Assembly: GCA_030535455.1 (NCBI GenBank) | Contig: JAUNJY010000011.1 | Span: 1 to 59,652 of the forward strand | DNA length: 59,652 nucleotides | Direction of reading: 5' to 3' | Source: a bacterium | GTDB lineage: Bacteria > Bacillota > Clostridia > Lachnospirales > Lachnospiraceae | Part shown: positions 40,835 to 50,239 of the stretch, one piece after another | Numbering within the stretch: the stretch's first letter is position 1 | Layout: each line of letters starts with the position of its first letter | Translations under genes and position numbers: made by a program | Notes under the pieces: model-generated | The model's database searches: none | The model's input: only the letters and a program-made list of their open reading frames with translations | Told to the model about the DNA's origin: nothing

Positions 40835-42193
40835 CTATTTAAATTCATTTTCTAATGTTTCTTGTGACTTTTTCAGTGTCTCAGTAACATCTGCACCATC
40901 TTCAAAAATACTGTTTAACGTAGTCGTACAGAACTCATTATTGATGGATGGATATTTAGAATCTGTATAGGATTTTAATGTACCAATGCTGTCTTTTACT
41001 TGATTTAAAGCATCAAATGGAGGATTCATAAAATATTTAACAAATTGGTTATCTTTGTTTTCTGTTAATGTCTTATCTGACCATACGGATGTATTTACAG
41101 GGTCAAATCCAAGAACGTTCCAAACTTCTTCGTTAGCTTCTGGAGAAAGTTTGATAAATGCCATTACTTCTGCTGCTAAATCTGCATTTTCACCAGATGC
41201 AATAACTGCAGTACCTGTACCGCCACCACCAATAGTAGCTACTTCGCCATCACTTTCACTCCATACTGGAACTGGAGCAATTGCAACTTTTCCACTTAAG
41301 TCTTTCATGTAGTTTACATATCTTGAAGTCTGCCAGAAAGGCATGATCTGTACTGCGTAGTCTCCGGAGTTATAAGAAGGGTATGCTTCTTCATTGTCTG
41401 GTTGTCCACCAGGAACTGTAGCAAATGCACCTGTCTTTTGCATATCTTTTATGTATTGAAGTACTTCTGTCATTTCTTTGCTTGTAAGATTTAAGTTACC
41501 ACTTGCATCGATGTAGTCTCCGCCTTTTTGTGCAAGCATCAGGTTGATCATCCATTGTGCGGAAGTTTCTACACATGCAAAGTATTTTCCAGTCTTCTTG
41601 AAATATTTTTCGCCAGCTTCTTTAAACTGATCCCAAGTCTTGATTGTCTTATAGTCGATATCAGCTTTTTTCAATAATTCATCATTATAAAATGCTACTG
41701 TTGTTCCAACATGGGTAGGAAGTCCATAAATCTTGCCATCTTTTGAATACAGGTCTAATCTGGACTGTACGATATTTTCCTGATATGGTTTTACCGCATC
41801 TGATAAGTCCTTAAGTCCGATTGTACCATTTGTAAATGCAGGGAATTTACCTAATTCGATATCAACGATATCTGGAGCTCCTTTTCCAGATTCCAAAGCA
41901 AGGGATAATTTATTATGCATATCGTCATATTGCATATTGCTAAGAACCAGCTTTACCTTCTTGTCTGGATTTTTCTCATTCCATTTTTCAGCCATATTTA
42001 CATAGAAGTCTTGATGCATTTCGATAAATGTCCATACATTCAGCGTAGTTACGCTATCCCCTTCAACTTTCATTTCCTGTTTTGAAGTATTGGAATTACT
42101 GTTGCTGCTCTCTTTTGATGACTTTCCACATCCGGTCATCATTGTAGCAACCATGGCTACTGATAAAAATGCTGCTAGAAACTTTCTTCTCAT
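40835..42193 (-). CDS. Extracellular sugar-binding lipoprotein (ABC family 1)
   Basis: 452 residues. Signal MRRKFLAAFLSVAMVATMMT followed by GCGKSS with lipidated Cys; a Ser/Asn linker, then LNVWTFIEMHQDFYVNMAEK, DIVDIELGKFPAFTNGTIGL, YGLPTHVGTTVAFYNDELLK. This is the sugar-binding protein of the importer. AGGAGGAG lies 6 nt before ATG 42193, which excludes the in-frame ATG 42265. Likely ligand: arabino-oligosaccharides or beta-L-arabinofuranosides released by secreted enzymes (inference). Confidence 0.92.
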   Translation of the reverse strand: MRRKFLAAFLSVAMVATMMTGCGKSSKESSNSNSNTSKQEMKVEGDSVTTLNVWTFIEMHQDFYVNMAEKWNEKNPDKKVKLVLSNMQYDDMHNKLSLALESGKGAPDIVDIELGKFPAFTNGTIGLKDLSDAVKPYQENIVQSRLDLYSKDGKIYGLPTHVGTTVAFYNDELLKKADIDYKTIKTWDQFKEAGEKYFKKTGKYFACVETSAQWMINLMLAQKGGDYIDASGNLNLTSKEMTEVLQYIKDMQKTGAFATVPGGQPDNEEAYPSYNSGDYAVQIMPFWQTSRYVNYMKDLSGKVAIAPVPVWSESDGEVATIGGGGTGTAVIASGENADLAAEVMAFIKLSPEANEEVWNVLGFDPVNTSVWSDKTLTENKDNQFVKYFMNPPFDALNQVKDSIGTLKSYTDSKYPSINNEFCTTTLNSIFEDGADVTETLKKSQETLENEFK

Positions 42194-42280
42194 TTTTTCT
42201 CCTCCTAAATCTACTTGTCTCACACCTGATAAGTTACAGGCATCTATCAACATAGATGTTCTCATCTATATGATATTCAG

Positions 42281-44221
42281 TCACAAAAACTCTTTGATCC
42301 ATACTAGCATTTCTCCAGGTTGTCGGTTTGCCCATACATGATATGGCACGGCTTTTAGAGAAACTGCTTCCCTTAGTACCTTTCTTTCACTATACAACTC
42401 TTCCTCTTTCCAGTTTTCCTTAAGCTTCTCTCCTTGAAATGTAAGCGTCACCACTCCACCAAGAAGGTTTTCCTCATACTGTTCTTTAAGTTTCTGTGCC
42501 GAATCCACATAAATAGACGGCAGGTTTCTTCCGTTATCTAGCTCTTCAATGCAATATACCATAGGCCCCCTTATTATGGCCACTTTTCCAATATTCTCAC
42601 TTACTTTAGGATTTGCCCGTACAAATACTGCCGGCTGCTCAAATGTAATTGTTATCTCCGTCTCCTTAAATCGTCCGGTAAGATATGCATATCCATCTTT
42701 TTCTATATAATCTTTAACTGTCTCTCCATCTTTTTCTACTTTAAAATGTCTAGCATAAGAAGGAATTCGAAGGGCTATCGTAAGGTCAGCTTCCTTCTCT
42801 GTAGCAATATGAAGTCTGGATTTCCCTTCAATCGGAAGTTTTGTATCCAGTTCCACATTCCATTCGTTCCCTGCTATTGTTTCAGACATCTTATTACCAA
42901 TATATAGATTGACATAGAGAGCATCGTCACCTGCAAAATACAGGTATTGTCCCAAGGACGCCAATGTTCTTGCAATATTAGGCGGACAGCATGCTACACC
43001 AAACCATTTCTGACGCTGAAACTTCACATGTTCCCGGTAAGTCCTTGAGATGCATTTATCCGGGTTTACTTCTAGCGGATTTACATAAAAGAAACTGGTT
43101 CCATCAAGGGAAATGCCTGATAGCACGTTGTTATAAAGCTCCTTTTCCACAATATCCATATATGAGGCATCCTTCGTAATCTCTGCCATTCGTTTTCCAA
43201 ACAGTGCCATTCCAATGGATGCACATGTTTCCGAATAGTTGCAGTCGTTTGGCAAATCGTAATCTGTAGTAAAACGTTCTAGCATTCCGGATGATCCAAT
43301 TCCTCCTGTTATGTACATTCGCTTATTTACGACGTTATTCCATAGCTTCTTGCATGCTGTAAGCAATTCTTTATCCTGATATTCATAAGATAAGTCTGCC
43401 ATTGCACAATACATATACATTGCTCGAACTGCATGTCCCTCTGCAGTCTCTTGTTCTCTTACTGGAAGATGGGATTGGGAATACTTTGGATCATACCCTT
43501 TAAACTCTGGGAAAATATGTCCTTCCCTTTGTTTTTCTTCCTCAAGAAAGTAGTTGCTTCCCACTCCACGCTGATCAATAAAATATTTGGCTAGTGTAAG
43601 GTACTTCTTTCTTTTAGTGACGCGAAATAACTTAACTAAGGCAAGCTCGATTTCCTGATGGCCTGGATATCCATGACGTTTTCCCTCTTCTGTTCCAAAT
43701 GTCTCACAGATCAAATCTGCAAATCTGGATACGATGGAAAGAAACTTGTCTTTGCCGGTTGCATTATAATAGGCCACTGCAGCCTCGATCATATGCCCTG
43801 CCGTATAAAGTTCATGTCCCTCTTCTAGATTTTTAAAGCGTCCTTCTGGCTCCTTAATTGTAAAATATGTATTTAAATAGCCATCTTTCTGTTGTGCACG
43901 TCCAATCAATTCAATTGTTTCATCTGCCAGCCGTTCAAGCTCTGGATCCGGATTGCATTCCAAAGAATAAGCTACTGCCTCCAGCCACTTTGCCACATCT
44001 GTATCCTGGAAGACAGCCCCTTCAAACTCTCCTTCTAGCTCACCCGCTGCAATTTTAAAATTATGAATGCAGTGGCTTGGTTCCACATCTTTTACTAAAT
44101 CGTTTAATATCTTCCATTGGTATGGAATGATACTCTCTTTAACCAGTTTTATGTACTTATTCCAGAATTCATCTTGAATCTGTATTTTTCTTAGTGGTAT
44201 ACTCTCTAACTTTTCACCCAT
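42281..44221 (-). CDS. GH127 beta-L-arabinofuranosidase
   Basis: 646 residues, intracellular. The zinc/nucleophile set of HypBA1-type GH127 enzymes is conserved: E315 (acid/base), E331-x-C333 in NYSETCASIG, and C411-C412 in VACCPPNIARTLAS, with spacing that follows HypBA1 (322, 338/340, 417/418). The N-terminal (alpha/alpha)6 barrel is followed by two beta sandwiches. It cleaves beta-1,2- or terminal beta-L-arabinofuranosides, as in hydroxyproline-linked arabinans of plant extensins. First gene of the operon; a promoter lies about 140 nt upstream. Confidence 0.92.
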   Translation of the reverse strand: MGEKLESIPLRKIQIQDEFWNKYIKLVKESIIPYQWKILNDLVKDVEPSHCIHNFKIAAGELEGEFEGAVFQDTDVAKWLEAVAYSLECNPDPELERLADETIELIGRAQQKDGYLNTYFTIKEPEGRFKNLEEGHELYTAGHMIEAAVAYYNATGKDKFLSIVSRFADLICETFGTEEGKRHGYPGHQEIELALVKLFRVTKRKKYLTLAKYFIDQRGVGSNYFLEEEKQREGHIFPEFKGYDPKYSQSHLPVREQETAEGHAVRAMYMYCAMADLSYEYQDKELLTACKKLWNNVVNKRMYITGGIGSSGMLERFTTDYDLPNDCNYSETCASIGMALFGKRMAEITKDASYMDIVEKELYNNVLSGISLDGTSFFYVNPLEVNPDKCISRTYREHVKFQRQKWFGVACCPPNIARTLASLGQYLYFAGDDALYVNLYIGNKMSETIAGNEWNVELDTKLPIEGKSRLHIATEKEADLTIALRIPSYARHFKVEKDGETVKDYIEKDGYAYLTGRFKETEITITFEQPAVFVRANPKVSENIGKVAIIRGPMVYCIEELDNGRNLPSIYVDSAQKLKEQYEENLLGGVVTLTFQGEKLKENWKEEELYSERKVLREAVSLKAVPYHVWANRQPGEMLVWIKEFL

Positions 44222-44359
44222 CCCTTTTCACACCTCATTTTTTCCCGTGCGATATTTTGTTAGTGAAGTCTACGCTTCATTTTATCCTCAAAATATGTAG
44301 TTGAAACTTGTAGTATTACACTATTTTTTAATGCTTTTCCTTTTTTTTACTGTAAATAA

Positions 44360-44388
44360 ATACTAACATATTATTTTCTTGATGTAAA
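44360..44388 (-). promoter_or_regulatory. Sigma-A promoter of the arabinan operon
   Basis: Minus strand TTTACA (44388-44383), 17-bp spacer, TAGTAT (44365-44360). An AAACGATTTA stretch (44427-44416), one base off the LacI-gene operator, lies about 30 bp upstream. The rest of 44222-44525 holds no gene. Confidence 0.65.
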
Positions 44389-44525
44389 GTATTTTTGTAT
44401 AATTTTTACATTTTCTAAATCGTTTAACCTCGTCATTTTTACCATATTTTTTGGCATAATTGCCGAACCATGCCATATTTTCGCTATATTGTTCACTATT
44501 AAGTGTTTATCCTATATAGAACGTT

Positions 44526-45569
44526 TTACTTACTCATAAGGATGTTCACTGATTTTCTTATATTCTTATTGCATTCTACGGTGCAGATCTGCTCCTGCGC
44601 CTCCAGTTCCTTCCCCTCTAACATCTCAATCATGATTTCACTTGCCCGATATCCAATATCATGTAGTGGAAGGGATATGGTTGTAAGCGGTGGCTTATAG
44701 TAATTGGATAGCTCTCGATTATCATATCCAACCACCGAAAGATCCTTTCCAACCTCCATATGTAATTCATCCAGCCGGTCATATACTCCGCCTGCCATCA
44801 GGTCGTTCATGCAAAAGACAGCCGTTATGCCCTTTTCCAGCAGAAAATCAACATATTGATATGCTGACTCTCTCGTCCAATCCCCATTACAGACTAACTC
44901 TGGATCATATAAAATTCGTTCATCATACAGCGCTTTTTGATATCCCTCTAAACGTGCCTGAGTATGAAGACTGTATTTTTTACCTGTAATTACACCAATC
45001 TTTCTATGTCCACATTCAAGCAAGTATTTGACTACCTCATAGGCTCCATGAGTATCATCTACCACCACGGATGGCACTTGCTCGTTTTCTGAGTATCCAT
45101 ATGCCATTACAACTGGGAACTTCAAATCTTTTGGAACTACTCGTATTACACGTTCATGAGCAGCTACATAAATAATTCCTTCCACTTGTTTTTCACGTAA
45201 TTTCCGCATCTCGTCCCTTACCAGCCCATAGTAGTCTTCTCTGTCATAATATGTATCGTTATATTTTTTAAAAAGGCGTAAATTTGTTAAAAGAATTTGA
45301 TATTCTACCTCTTCGCAATGCTCTGTAATGCCATCAACAATATCTGGGATACTGAAAATCGTCATATCTTCTACAATGACCCCTATGCTTCTTGTCTTCT
45401 GCATTTTAAGGTTTTTAGCAAGCACATTGGGCGTGTACTGCATCTTTTCAACCATTTCAAGGACTTTCTTTCTAGTCTTTTCACTTGTGCCAGGCTTCTG
45501 ATTAATAATATTGGATACGGTTGCAACAGATACCCCACATGCTTTAGCCACTTCCTTTATTGTAGCCAT
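44526..45569 (-). CDS. LacI-family regulator of the arabinan operon
   Basis: 347 residues. N-terminal helix-turn-helix ATIKEVAKACGVSVATVSNI and hinge region to YTPNVLAKNLKMQKTRSIGV, then a periplasmic-binding-like sensor domain (VVVDDTHGAYEVVKYLLECG, AVFCMNDLMAGGVYDRL, VVGYDNRELSNYYKPPLTT). It should repress the GH127-to-YesL operon and be released by an arabinose-derived sugar (inference). Its own promoter carries a palindromic LacI-type operator. Confidence 0.9.
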   Translation of the reverse strand: MATIKEVAKACGVSVATVSNIINQKPGTSEKTRKKVLEMVEKMQYTPNVLAKNLKMQKTRSIGVIVEDMTIFSIPDIVDGITEHCEEVEYQILLTNLRLFKKYNDTYYDREDYYGLVRDEMRKLREKQVEGIIYVAAHERVIRVVPKDLKFPVVMAYGYSENEQVPSVVVDDTHGAYEVVKYLLECGHRKIGVITGKKYSLHTQARLEGYQKALYDERILYDPELVCNGDWTRESAYQYVDFLLEKGITAVFCMNDLMAGGVYDRLDELHMEVGKDLSVVGYDNRELSNYYKPPLTTISLPLHDIGYRASEIMIEMLEGKELEAQEQICTVECNKNIRKSVNILMSK

Positions 45570-45602
45570 AATGTCACCTCCATTTTGCTGTACTAATTAA
45601 AG

Positions 45603-45617
45603 CTTAAACGTTTCAAA
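45603..45617 (-). promoter_or_regulatory. LacI-type operator in the regulator's promoter
   Basis: TTGAAACGTTTAAGC contains the perfect palindrome AAACGTTT, about 35 bp before the lacI-type ATG; likely autoregulation. Confidence 0.55.
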
Positions 45618-45662
45618 TACATTTTAACCCATTTTTTTCCTTTCTTCAAGTCCCCCCTTCTG

Positions 45663-45802
45663 CATAAAACACTCCGCGCCGAACGCGATCACGAAGTGAT
45701 AAACGCCTTCCGCGTAAGTACGCATCTTGGCTTTCTGGTTTTTAGAAAGCCTTTTTAATACATAGGAGGTTGCTCAAAGAGAAATTTCCTATATATTAAA
45801 AA
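45663..45802 (+). repeat. Dispersed structured element, copy R6
   Basis: Same order as R5: degraded first hairpin (only AAAACACT), P1 GCGC/ACGC, P2 ACGCG/CGCGT, P3 ATCAC-GAA-GTGAT, linker AAACGCCTTC, terminator stem GGCTTTCT/AGAAAGCC, long hairpin TTTTAATACATAGGA/TCCTATATATTAAAA. It lies between two minus-strand genes in antisense orientation. Confidence 0.75.
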
Positions 45803-45834
45803 AAGACGGCAGACTTATTGTCCGCCGCCTTTAA
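45803..45834 (-). terminator. Terminator of the HtrA gene
   Basis: Minus strand AGGCGGCGGAC and GTCTGCCGTCT form a near-perfect stem followed by TTTTTT, 22 bp after the htrA stop. Confidence 0.78.
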
Positions 45835-45855
45835 AGGAGATGTTTCTATCGAAAT

Positions 45856-47283
45856 TTAGTTGTTTTGACCATAATAGTAATAGTAAGGATTTTGGCTGCT
45901 GCTTCCGCCATTTGAGCCTCTTCCTGAACTAGAGCCTGATCCGGAATTAGAGCCGGAATTGGAGCTTGAGTCTTGGCTTGATTGATAATCTGATTTCTTA
46001 CCAAGTGTTACTTTTACTGTAGTTTCTTTATAAGAATTGCCTTCTCCTCTTTGAAGAGTAAATGTTACTTCAGTGTTTGCTGCCTTTGTACCTAATACTT
46101 CTTGGAATGCTGAAGATGTTGTACAAGTTGCCCCATCAATTGCAGTAATTACATCGCCTGCTTGAAGACCACCTTTATCAGCTGGGCTGCCGCTAACTAC
46201 AGATGTTACATATACGCCTTCTGGAATGCCAAATGCAGAAGAATATGCCTGTTCTACTTCATAGAAACGTACACCTAAGTATCCTTTATCTTCATCCGCA
46301 ATCTTTTCAGTACTAATTAACTGGTTAATAATTGGGATTGCATAAGAGATTGGAATTGCATATCCAATACCCTCAACTTCTGTTGAAGAATATTTTACAG
46401 AGTTAATACCAATTACTTGTCCAGATGCATTTAATAAAGCGCCACCACTGTTACCAGGATTGATTGCAGCATCTGTCTGTAATAATTTCATTGTATAGTC
46501 ATCTGTTTGAACTTCACGATCCTTTGCACTTAAGTAACCAACAGTAACAGATTGACCGTATCCTAATGCATTACCAATGGCAACTACCATTTCACCAACT
46601 TTAGAGTCATCTGAACTTCCTAATGTTGCAACACGGATTGTTGACTTAGTAGCATCACTTAAATCTGATAAGTTACATTGAACAACTGCTAAATCACTGC
46701 TTGACATGGTACCTCTCACTTCAGCATCTACTGTTGAGTCATCTGAAAATGTTAATTTTACAGAGTTAGCACCACTTACTACATGGTTATTAGTTGCGAT
46801 ATATAATTTTTCTGAGTCCTGGCTTACGATAATTCCTGTGCCGGCACTTACTGCTTCTTGGCTTTGTGACTGTCCGAAATAGTCAGAAGCTGTTGTTGTA
46901 GAATTACATGTAATTGATACGATGGATGGCATTACTTCACTTGCCACGCCACTTACGTCATCTATGGAAGCTGTTGTTACATTGCTTGTATTTAAAATTG
47001 CTGCACTATTTGTGCTGTTATTTCCAACCAATGTATCACTGGATGCTTCGCTTTGATTTGGTGTCTGTGTAGAAACAACTTTTGTGTTATTCAAACGATA
47101 CACATAAGAAGCTCCTCCAAATGTTCCCCCTGCTGCTAAGCCAAAGATCAAAGTATAAGCAATTCCTCTTACTACCTTATTGCTTTTCTTTTTTGGTTTT
47201 TCAGGCTTTCCTTCGTTGTTATTTCCCATATTGTTGTCTACATTGTAGTTTTCCATATTAAAGTTATCGTAATTATTATTCAT
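45856..47283 (-). CDS. htrA: HtrA/DegP-type membrane serine protease
   Basis: 475 residues. Cytoplasmic Asn-rich start, one membrane helix (about 43-63, VVRGIAYTLIFGLAAGGTFG), then an extracytoplasmic trypsin-like protease: His in YIATNNHVVSGANSVKL, Asp in SSSDLAVVQC, Ser in INPGNSGGALLNASG. One PDZ domain (about 355-440) and a low-complexity Ser/Gly tail ending NPYYYYYGQNN. It degrades or refolds misfolded exported proteins. GGAG lies 8 nt before ATG 47283; in-frame ATG 47355 is less likely. Confidence 0.9.
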   Translation of the reverse strand: MNNNYDNFNMENYNVDNNMGNNNEGKPEKPKKKSNKVVRGIAYTLIFGLAAGGTFGGASYVYRLNNTKVVSTQTPNQSEASSDTLVGNNSTNSAAILNTSNVTTASIDDVSGVASEVMPSIVSITCNSTTTASDYFGQSQSQEAVSAGTGIIVSQDSEKLYIATNNHVVSGANSVKLTFSDDSTVDAEVRGTMSSSDLAVVQCNLSDLSDATKSTIRVATLGSSDDSKVGEMVVAIGNALGYGQSVTVGYLSAKDREVQTDDYTMKLLQTDAAINPGNSGGALLNASGQVIGINSVKYSSTEVEGIGYAIPISYAIPIINQLISTEKIADEDKGYLGVRFYEVEQAYSSAFGIPEGVYVTSVVSGSPADKGGLQAGDVITAIDGATCTTSSAFQEVLGTKAANTEVTFTLQRGEGNSYKETTVKVTLGKKSDYQSSQDSSSNSGSNSGSGSSSGRGSNGGSSSQNPYYYYYGQNN

Positions 47284-47428
47284 AATATCCACTCCATTCT
47301 TAGTTTTATCTATGTCTCGATTTATTTGTGTAAATCTATTGCTTATCTTTATCATGGCTTTATGATATCAACTAATTATGAAGTAATTGTGTTCTATTTT
47401 CAAAGAATATGTGAAGATGGTTCACAAT

Positions 47429-48565
47429 TTAGACAGTCTTAAAATTTCCTAGTATCTTCATACTCGAAGCCTCTTCATTTATGCCGATTAATGCGTTTTT
47501 GACGCCTGGGTCCTTAAGATTTCCCTCAAATTCTACAAAGAAACGATACTCCCAAGTATGTCCGCTAATTGGTCTGGACTCAATCTTTGTCATATTTAAT
47601 CCATTATAAATGATATGGCTAAGCATTGTGTAAAGACTTCCGCTCTCATGAGGAATTTCAAAACATATGCTGACCTTATTTGCATTTTCATTGTAAATCT
47701 TCTTATTAGTAATAATGATAAATCTAGTGCTATTCTTTTCCTCTTGGTTAACACCTTGCTTAATGATTTCTAAATCATAGCACTTCGCTGCACGAGTGCT
47801 TGCAATGGCGCCAATACTCTTATCTTGCTTTTCACTCACATACTTGGCTGCTGCAGATGTGCTTTCTGTACATGGCTTAAGGCTGATCCATTCCTTGTCT
47901 TCAAAATACTCCCTGCATTGAAGCAGTCCCTGTGGATGGGAATATACCACTTTCAGATCTTCTTCGGTTGCTCCTTTTACTGCCATAAGTGCATGGTCGA
48001 TTTTCACATAATGCTCTCCGATAATGGTATTTCCATATTCAAATAATAAATCGAAAATATCTGTAATGCCACCGGTGGAAGAGTTTTCAATAGGAAGAAC
48101 TCCAAACTCCACATCGCCGTTCTTCACCATTTCCATTACCTGTTTAAAGTTACACACGCTAATCCCGTCAATATTTTCTCCAAAGAAGTCAATCATTGCC
48201 TGTTCTGTATAACTTCCAATTTCCCCAAAGAATGCAACTTTCGTCTGGCTGTTAAATGCCAGTTCATCGTAAGCTTCATATCCAATATTGGAATTAGATG
48301 CGATATATCCATACTGCCATTTTCGGCTCATTGACATTATCTGAGTAAATAGTTCATTTACTGCATGGGCATTAAATGGATTGCTTGCTAAAGAAGATAG
48401 GACTTCTAATTTCTGCTGCTCACGTTCCTTATCTAACACTTTTTTCCCGGTATTTATCTTATACTCTGCAACATCTTGTGTAATCTTCATACGTTGCTCA
48501 AATAGCTCTAATATTTGTCGATCAATGCTATCAATCTTGTCTCTGCTTTCAATTAAGTCTATCAT
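47429..48565 (-). CDS. pheA: Bifunctional chorismate mutase / prephenate dehydratase
   Basis: 378 residues. N-terminal AroQ chorismate mutase (RDKIDSIDRQILELFEQRMK, about 1-90), then prephenate dehydratase (VAFFGEIGSYTEQAMIDFFG, VLPIENSSTGGITDIFDLLF, GVNQEEKNSTRFIII) and a C-terminal ACT domain (ESGSLYTMLSHIIYNGLNMT, SRP) for phenylalanine feedback. It makes phenylpyruvate for phenylalanine synthesis. Upstream of folC on the same strand but with a terminator between them. Confidence 0.93.
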   Translation of the reverse strand: MIDLIESRDKIDSIDRQILELFEQRMKITQDVAEYKINTGKKVLDKEREQQKLEVLSSLASNPFNAHAVNELFTQIMSMSRKWQYGYIASNSNIGYEAYDELAFNSQTKVAFFGEIGSYTEQAMIDFFGENIDGISVCNFKQVMEMVKNGDVEFGVLPIENSSTGGITDIFDLLFEYGNTIIGEHYVKIDHALMAVKGATEEDLKVVYSHPQGLLQCREYFEDKEWISLKPCTESTSAAAKYVSEKQDKSIGAIASTRAAKCYDLEIIKQGVNQEEKNSTRFIIITNKKIYNENANKVSICFEIPHESGSLYTMLSHIIYNGLNMTKIESRPISGHTWEYRFFVEFEGNLKDPGVKNALIGINEEASSMKILGNFKTV

Positions 48566-48683
48566 GGCTGTCCTCCTGTTACTCTTTTCTAATGTAAAGT
48601 GCTAAATTGCATATTTTCTCTATTATATCGTTGTGCAAATAAAATAGCAAGTCTAGTCATATATTGTAATTATAGAGTATAAA

Positions 48684-48724
48684 TAGTAAAAAGCCACTGG
48701 CTATGTTGCAGTGGCTTCTTACTA
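48684..48724 (-). terminator. Terminator of folC
   Basis: Minus strand AAGCCACTG and CAGTGGCTT around a loop of 9 nt, followed by TTTTTAC and an outer TAGTAA/TTACTA extension; it overlaps the folC stop. Confidence 0.75.
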
Positions 48725-48725
48725 T

Positions 48726-50027
48726 TTATACTGTTTTTCCGGCGATATCTGCAAGAAAGCTTAATGATCCAAAACATAGGATATAATCATCTTCCATAGC
48801 CATTTGTTTTGCAATGACCATGCCGTTTTCGATGGTCTTAGCATCGATTACATGGTTACAGTACTGCTTTGCTACCCGCTTTAGCTTGTCGCTTGGTAGT
48901 GCTCGTTCAGACTTTGTTGTTACTGTTATGATCATTTTTGCATATTTTGATGTCCTCTTCAGGATTTCCTCATATTCCTTATCTTGAAAGACTCCCACAA
49001 CGAAGATGCCCTTTTTGGTTCCAAAATATTGTTCTACTGCCCTGCACAACATATTTGCTGCATCAATATTATGGGCGCCGTCTACGATTACATAAGGATT
49101 GTGCTCAATTACGCTAAAACGACCAAACCATCTTGTATTTGCAAGACCAAGTCGGATATTTTCTTCGTTGATTACAAATCCCTGTTCCTGTAACACCCTG
49201 GCTGCTGTCATAGCTACATAAGCATTGTATACTTGGTGCTCACCAAGCAGTGGAATATAATATGGCTCCTCTTGCTCTTGTTCAAGCAGGAAAGTCGTGC
49301 CATTAATCGTCATTGTCTTAATCGAAACATCCTTCTTATGTAGCATATATAGTCTGCTTCCTGTTTCTTTACAACGCTCGTTAATTACCTTCTTTGCCTC
49401 TTCCTGCTGCTCATAGGAAACAACGGGAACTCCTTGTTTGATGATACCAGCCTTTTCACTTGCAATTTCTGTTAGCGTATTTCCTAAAAACTGCATATGG
49501 TCCATACTGATAGAAGTCATAATGCTTACTAATACATTATTTATTACATTGGTAGCATCTAATCTTCCGCCGAGTCCTACTTCTAGTATGACAATATCCA
49601 CCTTCTGCTCGATGAATTCTAAAAATGCCATAACCGTTTCTATTTCAAATGCTGTCGGAGAGGTCAATCCCTCTTCCACCATTTCATCACAAATTCCTTT
49701 TATTTTGGTCAAATGCTTTGCAATGTGTTCTTTCCTTATATATGCTTTAAGTGCCGGCTGATCTTTTCTTATTACTTGGATACACTCTTCATATGCCACA
49801 ACCACTGGTGAAATATATCTTCCCACCGTATAGTCTGCCTCTGCAAGTATGGATGCCAGATAGGCACTTGTTGATCCTTTTCCATTGGTTCCGGCCACAT
49901 GAACGAATTTCAGCTCATTTTCCGGATGATCTAATCGTTTCAAAAGTTCCTGAATGGACTCTAATCCAAGCTTGCCTCCATAGCAGCTGACTTCTTTTAA
50001 ATAATCCATCGCTTCATTATAATTCAT
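48726..50027 (-). CDS. folC: Folylpolyglutamate synthase / dihydrofolate synthase
   Basis: 433 residues of the Mur-ligase fold. P-loop HVAGTNGKGSTSAYLASILA, ILEVGLGGRLDATNVINNVL, SMDHMQFLGNTLTEIASEKA, VIVDGAHNIDAANMLCRA. It adds glutamate to dihydropteroate or folates with ATP. ATG 50027 has GGGTGAT upstream and is preferred to in-frame ATG 50039. It ends at a terminator overlapping the stop. Confidence 0.93.
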   Translation of the reverse strand: MNYNEAMDYLKEVSCYGGKLGLESIQELLKRLDHPENELKFVHVAGTNGKGSTSAYLASILAEADYTVGRYISPVVVAYEECIQVIRKDQPALKAYIRKEHIAKHLTKIKGICDEMVEEGLTSPTAFEIETVMAFLEFIEQKVDIVILEVGLGGRLDATNVINNVLVSIMTSISMDHMQFLGNTLTEIASEKAGIIKQGVPVVSYEQQEEAKKVINERCKETGSRLYMLHKKDVSIKTMTINGTTFLLEQEQEEPYYIPLLGEHQVYNAYVAMTAARVLQEQGFVINEENIRLGLANTRWFGRFSVIEHNPYVIVDGAHNIDAANMLCRAVEQYFGTKKGIFVVGVFQDKEYEEILKRTSKYAKMIITVTTKSERALPSDKLKRVAKQYCNHVIDAKTIENGMVIAKQMAMEDDYILCFGSLSFLADIAGKTV

Positions 50028-50239
50028 TCTATCACCCATCTATCTATATTTTCTTCTATCTTTCTATATTTCGTTCGCATCTAAATTTTTCGTCGTTAAT
50101 CATCCCTAATTGTATTCCTCTGTTCTTACACGGTCAAGCTGCAATAAGTAAAAATACAAAATAAACATAACTTATTCACTCTTTTTTCATATTTTTACGA
50201 TAAAGTAACACCATGACAACAATGCAAGGAGGAATTTAA

